NCBI GenBank assembly: GCA_047967505.1
Contig: CM106538.1
DNA length: 64,000 nucleotides
From: Dipteris shenzhenensis
Taxonomy: Eukaryota > Polypodiophyta > Polypodiopsida > Gleicheniales
Reading direction: 5' to 3' (one strand)
The position numbers were made by a program, and so were the translations under genes. Positions 54,891 to 64,000 of this stretch are shown piece after piece (position 1 is the first letter of the stretch; each line of letters starts with the position of its first letter). The notes beneath the pieces were generated by a model. It was not told the origin of the DNA and made no database searches. It saw nothing but the letters and a program-made list of their open reading frames with translations.

Positions 54891-57272
54891 CAAGGTAGTT
54901 CTACTGGCTCCTCACTCTGATGTATCATTGGGGAAGGTTATCGTAGGTTCTAACATGCACATCTCAGTCAGCCTTAGCTTTCCGTCCTCATCCAAGTGGC
55001 CCACCCACAACACTTGGATGATTCAAGGAATCCAGCGCTTACTACAGGAGAGATTATTAATTTAGATGCAGCTGGTTATGCAACTTCTTACTACAATGCA
55101 CACATGTGTCAACAGGTTGAGTGCTGTTCAAGGAGTCCTTGCAACGCAAGTTCGGCGTGGATACACGTTGATAAGCTGTGAAGCCGGCTTCGCATCAGTT
55201 CTAACTTCACTTAAGCAAACCCAAGTTTAGTGTGTTATTTGAAGACATCAGATTTCTGAGTAGAGTCGCTCATGGTGGCTGCTACCTTCAAATCACAAGC
55301 CTGGGATGTGAAAGAGAAGCATTTAAACTTAGATGGGAAATCAACATCATAACCATCCCACAACTGGCCATCTGTTGAAAAAGTTCATCCTGAGCTTGTT
55401 AATGATGCAGAATCTTTTCCAAGTTGAGGTCTCAAAGAATGAGAGTATGCATACACTCGACAAGTCACTATGTAAAATTGGAATTCCATCCTCTTGGAGA
55501 CTCCAGACGCAAGAGATCACTAAGCATAATTTATGTCCCTGTGAAAAAGAAACATCCTTTTTGCCAAAAGTCCAGAGAATACTTCGTTTTGCAGATACCA
55601 TATCCATCATTTGCTGCCAGTTCTATCACAGTGGATGATAGATTGTGGCGAAAGATGGTTGTGCTCTAGTAAATTTTATATCATGTGTTGTATGTGTGCA
55701 CACGCTAAAACTACAATGTGACAGAATGTTTTAACAATCAACACGTTCACATGATCTATCATGGTGGATCATCAATTGTGACAAAGATGGTGGAGCTCTA
55801 GAAAACTCTGCATCGTGTCTATGAAAACAAATGCATTGTGTATATTCTAAGCCATGTGGACACCTTGACCGTTTCCTCACAATCCCTCCTTGATCCAATA
55901 GTGTCCTTGGACCTCTACAATTCCCATTCCTGAGGAGATTTTATTAAGAGGCTTTTAACCTTCGTCACGAACTCTCCTGTTCCATTAAAGTACTCAAAGC
56001 CTTCCTACTCTTCGCAACCAGAGATAGACCCAGGGCACGCATCCTGCTCTCTCAGACATTCAGAACCATGAAAACTTCCTCCACCCCATTGAACCCTTTC
56101 ATATTCGAACTCTTCTTAGATTCTTTCCCCTCGCATCCACCTGAGATGGACCCAAAGCCATGAAATCATCAGGCAACGTTTGCCTCCCAAGGTGGATCCA
56201 ATGGAAACAGAAGCGGAATTAACATCTGACGAACATAAGAACCACCGTTATCGATATACATGCGACAACAACAGGACGCAGCGATCTAAGGAAAAACAAC
56301 ACAAATACAAAGCATCAACTGACGCACCTCCCGAATCGCAAAAATCACTTCAAAAAGCAGCAGAAAGTTGCAGCATCCTTCACCAAAACTTGCTCTCCCA
56401 AGAGCCCATCATAGACAGAAGCAACCACCAAAATCATTTCGACTCCCAAAGCAAAGAACGGCCCATCAGGAACATCCTCCGTCAATTCACAGCCACAAAA
56501 CCTTAAAGAGCACACGAAACACTCTTTCCAGCAAGCCCTCCAAACACGAGCAACACATAAAAATCCCTCCAACCAACCAATTAAAACAAGCGGCACGTTG
56601 CTCTAAAATCCCACAAAATGAACATGTCCAAAATCTCCCTCTCGACCTCGATGCTTGGAAAGGGCATAGCTCAGAGACGTGGTCACAAAACGGCTGGCCT
56701 TCGAAAAGACATTTGCCTGCAATCTTTTCCTGAACTACCACCTCGCATGTCTAAACAGGTTCCCGCCACTATTTAATTTTCAAGAATTCAAACAGGTGGT
56801 ATCACAGGTGAGAGTTAGGCCAAGTAACATTTACTCTAGCCCCATAATACAAATTTTATTTTGAATGTTGGCATAGCCTTGAGACTGAGCATCCATCGCG
56901 ATTTGATCCCCGTGTCAGACCTCCCCAGGTAGCATTCAGCTACACTGGCCGCACAATCTGCACGGTACAACAAACTGGTTTTCTCCAAGGCTCAAAATTG
57001 CATTAAAGGTGCTGGTTCTTCCCGTCCATCGACCCAAGGCTAGGCTTGCGATGGTGATTTTGGCAAGGCTGGATTGGCCAAATGCTAAGTCTAGCAAGCA
57101 ATTAAAAAACTCGCCTTCTATTGGTTCACCCTAGCGATGGGTGCCCGTGAGTGTGTAAACAACCTTAAAGTTCAGGTCTCAAATTTCTCCGTTCATGTTT
57201 TTGGAGTGTTTTTTCGTAAATGTTTTTTTGTTAAAGTATAACTAGGATGGCCCAAAATCTTGAGGTTTTATG
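54891..57272. other. Downstream of the ILR1-like gene, no gene recognised
   Basis: The first few hundred bases are presumably 3' UTR. Frames at 56180-56506 (Gln/Lys/Asn-rich) and 56368-56733 overlap in different frames and show no domain. Nothing else is supported. Confidence 0.4.
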
Positions 57273-58790
57273 AATTGATCAAAATTTTAACACTCTACAA
57301 CTACCTTGATCACTCAACCTAAACTCTATGTGACATAATTAGTGTGAGCTATAGTGGTTTGGAAAGCACCCCAAAGATTATGTCAAAGGTCAATATTTTG
57401 ACGTTTTTCAAAATTTAAATTTACATTAGCTTGTAAAAAAGGTAAGGGGGCTCTAAAATGGATCAATTACAAAAGGCCAACACTTTTTGCCAATAGATCC
57501 TTACTTGATGCATACCCTCATTAGAGGGAGGGACTTGAATGTATGTAGGAAAAATACGCCTAGGGTCAAATCAAATGTCTATTCCTTGGACTTTTTTGAA
57601 ATTTGATTTTGCATTAATTTTCAAAAGTTAAGCCTATTTGAGGGGATGTAAGGCTATAAAAAGGCATCATTTTCAAGAGGCTATGATATTTTACTGATAG
57701 ATCCAAATCTAAATCATTTGAACTTGATCGGAGCACAGAACTTATTAAAATTCATGTTGAGCAAATCACTCTTGGAAATTGCATTGCCCATGAGCAATTG
57801 GCATATGGAAGATGGCCTCCGTTGTAGATTATAGTGCCAAAAACTCTGGTCTTTGATGGTACTAATTCCTACCTGTTGAAGTGTTTTTTTTTTTTGCAAA
57901 AATGTTGTGGAAGCTTGTCATTGGAGAGATGCTTGCACTAGCTCTAATAATATTGCAAGTACATGATTGGAATGAGAAACCTTGGCACAATTATGGGATT
58001 GTGTCAATGCCCATGTTCGCTCCTTCATCTTCCTCAACTGCACACCTCAAGTGATCAACCATGTAAAACACATGACGCAGGTAAAAGGAATTTGGGAGCA
58101 CTTGACCTCTCTATAAAATAAGGCATCACCAATGAAGCATGTCTCCTTGGATGTGCACATGTATGTGCTGAAATTTGCAAAGTCTTCAATCCTGAGAGAG
58201 CATATTAGCAAGATGCAATCTCTTTAGCACTCATATGGGGAGGAGCTTATGTTAATGGTCCTACACCAAGAGGAGTGATTCATGAACCCTCCACAAGGTG
58301 GATATTCCGAGGTCTTAACCTCCTCGCAATTGAAAGGTAGAAACAAAAAGAAGGGAAAGACTTGGAAGTATTCTTAGTCAAAGTATTCAGAGAAGAAGTC
58401 CATTTTGGGTTGTCATGCTTTGAAGGCTAGTTGGACCTATAGCTATAGTGGCCAGAAAAGGTCACTACTACATGAGATCTCCTCAGCAAAGCCAAGAGAA
58501 GGGTATAGGTTCCTCAGTTGCTACAACTGTGAGTGACTCCACCTTTTGTGAACTTGGAGATCATGGACAACAAGCTTCGTCAGTTTGAGTAGGGACATAT
58601 TTGGTCTCACCATTGGGGATTCTCAGGGAGTGGATTTAAGATGGTGGTGCTTCTAGTCACATGATCTCCTATTTGAGAAATGTCCTAAGATCTTCGTTGG
58701 AAAATAGGTAATATCTTCATTGGAGACAAGTCCACTATCTCAATTTGAGGTGAGGGAAGTTTGGAGATCATTCGTGAGACTGAGTTCATT
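57273..58790 (+). mobile_element. Copia fragment, gag and protease start (copy 1)
   Basis: After a 500-bp leader-like part, the plus strand shows decayed gag: HVKHMTQVKGIWEHLTSL, SSILREHISKMQSL (about 58060-58225), and near 58620-58660 a GGASSHMISYLRN version of the protease motif W-x-L-D-S-G-A-S-x-H-M. Stops occur throughout. It matches 59169-60630 over its length. No integrase or RT follows and no LTR was identified. Confidence 0.75.
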
Positions 58791-58878
58791 AAAATTCCTA
58801 TGACAAGGTTTTACAAAATGAAAGAAATCTACAAACTTGGTATAAAAAATAGCAAGCAAAACTTTGAAGTCTTAATAA
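58791..58878 (+). repeat. 88-bp segment shared with the ORF at 61.4 kb
   Basis: aaaattcctatgacaaggtt...agtcttaata matches 61482-61570 with few differences. It directly abuts the end of copia fragment copy 1. Confidence 0.9.
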
Positions 58879-58879
58879 C

Positions 58880-59090
58880 ATTGTGTAGCAGTTGTATGAA
58901 AATGTGTTAGGTGCATTTTAGCACTCTTATGAAATTGTATGGTGTGCATTGTAGCAGTCTTATGAAATTATGCTCAGTACATTATGAAATTTGTATTGTA
59001 TGGGGTTCATTGTGGCAGTCTCATGAAATCCTGTTGGGTGCATTATGAGGCAAGCCATTGGAGTTTGGTTGATAAACCCAAGAGATGTAC
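58880..59090. repeat. Degenerate short tandem repeats
   Basis: Units of about 40 to 60 bp built on gtagcagtcttatgaaat and tgtgcattgt recur four times. Confidence 0.7.
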
Positions 59091-59168
59091 TTCAAGTTTG
59101 CATTTCTGATCATTTTCCAGTATGTTTCAAATTTGTAGTACGAGTATTGGTGTCAATATTGATCCATT

Positions 59169-60630
59169 GAATTGACCAAAATTTTAACACTCTACAATTA
59201 CCTTGATCACTCAACCTAAACTCTGTGTGATAATTAGTGTGAGCTATAGTGGTTTGGAAAGCACCCCAAAGATTATGTCGAAGGTCAATATTTTGACGTT
59301 AATTTAAATTTACATTAGCTTGTAAAAAGGTAAGGGGGCTCTAAAATGGATCAATTACAAAAGGCCAACACTTTTTGCCGATAGATCCTTACTTGATTCA
59401 TACCCTCATTAGAGGGAGGGACTTGAATGTATGTAGGAAAAATACCCCTAGGGTCAAATCAAATGTCTATTCCTTGAACTTTTTTGAAATTTGCTTTTGC
59501 ATTAATTTTCAAAAGCTAGGCCTATTTGAGGGGATGTAAGGCTCTAAAAAGGCATCATTTTTAAGAGGCTATGATCTTTTGCTCTGATAGATCCAAATTT
59601 GAATCATTTGAAGTCGATCAGAAAAATTGCATTGCCCACGAGCACTTGGCATATGGAAGATGGCTTCCATTGTAGATTATATTGCCTAAAACTCTTGTCT
59701 TTGATGGTACTGATTCCTACTTGTGGAAATGCTAGTTTTTTTTTTTCAAAAATGTTGTGGAAGCTTGTCATTGGAGAGATGCTTGCAGTAGCTACAATAT
59801 ATATTGCAAGCACATGATTAGAATGGGAAACCTTGGCACAATTATGGGATCATGTCAATGCCCATGTACACTCCTTCATCTTCCTCAACTACACACCTCA
59901 AGTGATCAATGATGTGAAACACATGATGCAGGTCAAAGAAATTGGGGAGCACTTGACCTCTCTATACAATAGGTCATCACCAATGAAGCATGTCTCCTTG
60001 GAAGTGCACATGTGTATGCTGAATTCTCTAAAGTCTTCAATCCTGAGAGAGCACATCAGCAAGATGCAATCTCTTTAGCACTCACATGGGGAGGAGCTTG
60101 TGTTGATGGTCCTACGCCAACAGGAGTGATTCATGAACCATCCGGGTGGAGGTTTTGAGGCCTTAACCTCCATGCAGTCGAAAGGAAGAAACAACAAGAA
60201 GGGAAAGTGGAAGTATTCTTAGTCAAAGTCTTCAGAGAAGAAGTCCATTTTGGGTCGTCGTGCTTTGAAGGCTAGTTGGACCTATAACCACAGTGGCCAG
60301 AAAAGGTCACTACTACATGAGATGTCCTCAACAAAGCCAAGAGAAGGGTATAGGTTCCTCAATTGCTACAACTGCGAATGACTCCAACTTTTGCGAACTT
60401 GGAGATCATGGACAAGAAGCTTTGTCTGTTTGAGTAGGGAGGTATTTGGGCTCACCGTTGGGGATTCTTAGGGAGTGGATTCTAGATAGTGGTGCTTCTA
60501 GGCACATGATCTCGTATTTGAGAAATGTTCTAAGATCTTCGTTGGAAAATAGGTAATATCTTCATTGGAGATAAGTCCATCTCAATTTGAGGTGAGGGAA
60601 GTTTGGAGATCATTCGTGACCAAGTTCATT
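59169..60630 (+). mobile_element. Copia fragment, gag and protease start (copy 2)
   Basis: It matches copy 1 with scattered substitutions and small indels. The gag part is open at 59833-60078 (MAQLWDHVNAHVHSF, MMQVKEIGEHLTSLYN, SSILREHISKMQSL). The protease motif WILDSGASRHMISYL near 60478-60520 is better preserved than in copy 1. It ends at about 60630 next to a short (CA)n run (60635-60653). Confidence 0.78.
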
Positions 60631-60657
60631 CCGTTCACACACACACACACACACTAT

Positions 60658-61345
60658 TGACACCAAAGAATGATAGATCAAACGGATCAAATGACATGTT
60701 GAATTGTAGTCAAATGGTAGACTGAATGGACCAGATGATAGATTGAATGGACCAAATGATAGTACAAGTTACCAAATGAAAGGAAGAATTTGACAAGCTA
60801 AAGATACACAAAAGGTCCAAGAAGTGACAGTGAGGACACACGAGAGATGCATAAATGTTGGCACGTGTAGACATGAGTTGGTGGAGTGTTAAGGCATAAT
60901 AAAATGGATTGGTTAAGTGATTTAATGGCATGAATGGTGGAATAAAACTCTATAAAAGATGTAACACTCTTCATTATGGGGTTATCTCCTTTAGATTATT
61001 ATGGAAGCTAACATCTCCGTTTCCCTTTAGTCTTGATAGGTCTATAGTTCTCCACCCCTCCCTTCTTCTATTTCAATGCCTATCCACAGATCCATAGAGA
61101 AATTTGACCCTCTAACATTTGAAATGATAGACGAAATGGACCAAATGATAGGCTGAATGACAAACCAAATGACAAGCTAAATGGACCGAATCATAGGCCA
61201 AATGATAGACCAAATGATAAACCAAATGGACCAAATGACAAGCCAAATGACACGGAATCAAAGGACAAATTTGACAAGCCAAAGATACAGAGATGGTCCA
61301 AGAAGTGACCGTTAGGACATGTGGAAGACTTATAAATTCCCACAC
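60658..61345. repeat. Two related blocks rich in 'ccaaatgatagac' units
   Basis: Blocks at about 60690-60850 and 61120-61325 each begin with tandem variants of gaccaaatgatag and continue into a shared ggtccaagaagtgac...aggaca segment. A ctctataaaaga motif at 60949 lies between them. They may be remnants of LTRs, but the ends could not be defined. Confidence 0.6.
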
Positions 61346-61370
61346 ACATTGTTCTTAGAAAAAGTAATAC

Positions 61371-61976
61371 TTGGGCGATTTATTTGTAAAAGAAAGCCAT
61401 ACAACAAGATCATATGTATGCAATTGTTTCTTACGGAAAAGGGATCAAGAGCTTCTTGAATCTTGTAGACCTTATTTTTCCAAAATTCCTATGACAAGGT
61501 TTCGCAAAATGAAAGAAATCTACAAACTTGGTATAAAAAATAGCAAGCAAAACTTCCAAGTCTTAATAACTCAAAAAAACCCTCGTCAAATTATTGGATA
61601 TAATGAACTAAGATGTGGTTCAATTCCAAAAAATATTGCATTGAATTACAAACATTTTAAAAATCAAATTGGTGATGTTTCTAATGTTATTAAAAAAAAT
61701 CATTTTATTGGTACCTTTAGAAATTTCACAAAACCAAATTTAGGGGATGACATTGAACCTCTAAGTCATAAGGGAAAATGTAAGGACTATACAATTATAA
61801 CAAATCCTATGCATTATGAACATAGTGTAGAAGGTTTGATCAACCTTAATGGATACGATGTAGAACATAAGCATTATACATTATCAAATTTTTCTAAGTG
61901 CAAAGAAGTATCAAATATACAGCTTTGTAACACCACTTTCTACTCAAACTTAATTTCTCTATTGATGAGCATGTGA
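61371..61976 (+). CDS. Unidentified 201-residue ORF
   Basis: An open frame with blocks KMKEIYKLGIKNSKQNFQVL, NELRCGSIPKNIALNYKHF, GTFRNFTKPNLGDDIEPLSH and TNPMHYEHSVEGLINLNGYD is unusually long for this AT-rich stretch. It is rich in Asn, Lys and Ile. The DNA coding the first block (61482-61570) recurs at 58791-58878, so at least part belongs to a repeat family. I recognise no domain. It could be an exon of a larger element or a decayed captured gene. Confidence 0.4.
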   Translation: MGDLFVKESHTTRSYVCNCFLRKRDQELLESCRPYFSKIPMTRFRKMKEIYKLGIKNSKQNFQVLITQKNPRQIIGYNELRCGSIPKNIALNYKHFKNQIGDVSNVIKKNHFIGTFRNFTKPNLGDDIEPLSHKGKCKDYTIITNPMHYEHSVEGLINLNGYDVEHKHYTLSNFSKCKEVSNIQLCNTTFYSNLISLLMSM

Positions 61977-64000
61977 TCTTGAATTTTATCTTTCTAGATC
62001 GAAAAATTGTTATAAAAAACAAGGACTTGTGAATTCAATGTTTTAGGTGTTGGTACATAGATAAAATTGATCCTAGATCACTTCAGTGATCTTTTACAAA
62101 CTTAGTCTTAAATTTTAAATATTTTCTACTTTTCATTTTAAAATCAAAATAACGTAAGTAGTCTCTACAAAAATTCACTAGAGTGTTGATTAGGATAAAG
62201 AGAGTGTTTACTTCAATTTCTAAGCATCCATACTATTTTAATTTCTTGCTTTATTTCCAATTTAACAATGTTATAAGCTTTGTATTGTGCACCTATCTTG
62301 AAGGATTGGAAATGGTGGGTTCATGAACAACATGGAAAATAAACTTAGCAAAAGATTTAAGACTTAGGAAAGATGTTGGAAAGTAACAATCGTTCCCTTT
62401 GTATCCCTCAAGCATGCTAGTTTCTTCTATCTGATTTGACACTTGTCCATGGAAGAGATATCTTGAGCTAATTTTCATACTCTTATACTACTATTACAAG
62501 TGTGAATAGAAGTTGTGCATATTGTATACTCTTATTATCTCCAAGCTATATGCTTACATTTAGGTAGCATTACATGTGAGTAGTAGATGAATGGGACTAT
62601 TGAGAGAGTTTTCATTAATTGAGTTCTCTATTATATCATGTTTCTCTATTGCGAGAACATAAACGACTAAGTTTGAGCTTGATTGGTGTAGTGAGATGTG
62701 ATATAAAAAATCAGCATTAGGTTGCTTATGAGAGAAAAGATTTGAATCTTGAGTTTAGAAGTGATCTTGTTAGTTGAGTGTAATTTAGCTAAAGCCTAAG
62801 TTTTGAGGAAAATTGAGGCTTGGATAATTTCTAGGCGAAGAGCAAAAAAACTTTCCTTTTTCAAGCTAGTGTAAAATTACATGTGCAGTTAAAGTTCGTA
62901 CACGTTTCTTTGTTTGAGATAAGGTTGATTCAAGATTCCAACTAATTTTAGTTGCTGTTAAAGCTCTCTTGGCAAGGTTATTGCTGCAAGTTTGTTTTGT
63001 ACTTCTCCCTATATACATCAATAGTGGTTGGTATTTCAGCTCTTTTGGCGAAGCCATGCTTTATTTTCTACATGAAGCTTTTGATCAAGGTAGCTACAAT
63101 TAGCAATGTTTTGGTGGATTACCGATAGCCATTCTAGCTCTATGGCTCCAAAGAAAGCAAGTACATGTTGAAGACTTGAGAAATGTTTACCCGCATAATG
63201 GGTGCAATGGTAGAACGTGAATCCTCTACAAAATTGACTTGATGAATACTTGTGACGAAAGGAAGCTATAGAAATGGAAAAAAGTAAAGTTAACGATTAC
63301 GTAAAAGGTGTAAGCTAATGATGCCTCTTCTTCATCTACCAAAAATGCGAGCAAAGACCTTATGGTGAAGGCAATAGTAGAAATTACAGTTTACGACAGT
63401 TCATTGGATGCTAATCTCTTAACAAGTGGAATACTTTTAATCTCAAGGATTCACTCAAAATGAAAGGACATGCTACCATGTAGTGGAAGCATACACAAAA
63501 AAAAACAAAGGTCCTCTCTTGAATCATATGTACCTCAATAGAGAGATTTTGTAGAAATAGTAAAGATGAGATTGACTACATTTGACTATGAAATATAGCT
63601 AAGTCTCAGCAAAAGTTGAGGCAAGGATGAGGATAAAAAATGAGATACAACACGTAGATGTTATTTAAGCTGCCCATTAAGTTGGATGTTCAAAGAAGGC
63701 GAAAATATGCAAGATATGAAGTCTCATAAATGGACAAAAACATCGAATTCAAAAAGTGTTGGTATTGTTTACGATTGATACAAGTGACAGGGATTACCAA
63801 ATGTCCTTGAAAGTAGAAGAAAGGCTCTCGCATCAGGCAAAACCAAAGGATAGAAATATTATAGATGAAGGAGATAGGCACTATGTACAAGGATGAGGTA
63901 GTAACATGCAAGAAAAGCATCAAAGAGAGTAGCCTATGCAAAAATATCAAGCATATGAGAGAGCAAGGGGAAGATATGCTAACCATGGAAAGTATAGTAG
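61977..64000. other. AT-rich region, nothing recognised
   Basis: Only short frames on both strands (for example 63690-63986, minus), none with a recognisable motif. No repeats of other parts of the window were noticed. Confidence 0.45.

Noticed and set aside
1-64000. tRNA, rRNA or other structural RNA genes
   Set aside because: None recognised; the tRNA-Met-like stretches are retrotransposon primer-binding sites.

Overview
This window looks like nuclear DNA of a land plant with a large, repeat-rich genome. The evidence is plant-type Ty1/copia and Ty3/gypsy retrotransposons with initiator-Met tRNA primer sites, TTTAGGG-like motifs, canonical GT-AG introns and a plant IAA-amino-acid hydrolase gene. 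Species is not determined. Gene density is very low: one intact host gene (ILR1-like, 52.7-54.9 kb) and the last exon of another (probably the SUMO-activating enzyme subunit SAE2, 5.1-5.4 kb). Almost everything else is transposable elements, nested and decayed, plus microsatellites.

Layout. 1-2.76 kb: LINE remnant, possibly in an intron of the SAE2-like gene. 5.08-5.38 kb: SAE2-like terminal exon. 7.48-11.72 kb: complete LTR element (target duplication AGTTT) that keeps gag but has lost pol. 12.6-13.3 kb: histone H3/CENH3-like pseudogene. 13.4-15.0 kb: second LINE and a copia gag fragment. 15.2-15.85 kb: GA and TA microsatellites. 16.0-16.3 kb: second H3-like exon. 16.4-17.4 kb: recent 522-bp tandem duplication. 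17.6-24.6 kb: a decayed DNA element (copy B). 24.9-27.6 kb: gypsy remnant. 27.99-36.11 kb: complete copia element on the minus strand (TSD CTGTG) with a MULE-like element nested in its 3' LTR. 36.16-50.54 kb: a 14-kb DNA element (copy A) bounded by 30-bp inverted repeats and itself interrupted by a complete copia element (TSD GCTAG). 57.3-60.6 kb: a copia gag/protease fragment present twice. 61.4-62 kb: an unidentified ORF.

The most interesting content is the family represented by copies A and B. Each carries two convergent gene groups. One encodes a multi-exon putative transposase whose conserved blocks can be matched between copies: FVIK(L/M)DE, GDxK, CLYC, VHICTLH, GGxKARRF, TQGMEKSHY. The other encodes an orphan two-exon protein with an LRED block. 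In copy A the orphan gene is open from start to stop apart from one clean copia insertion. Copy A also carries a histone H3-like gene between the two groups, and two more H3-like sequences with CENH3-like loop-1 features lie 5' of copy B. I could not name this transposase superfamily. A large DNA transposon travelling with histone H3 variants is the candidate for an undescribed system here.

Limits: everything was read by eye. Alignments between copies are manual, and boundaries marked approximate may move by tens of bases.
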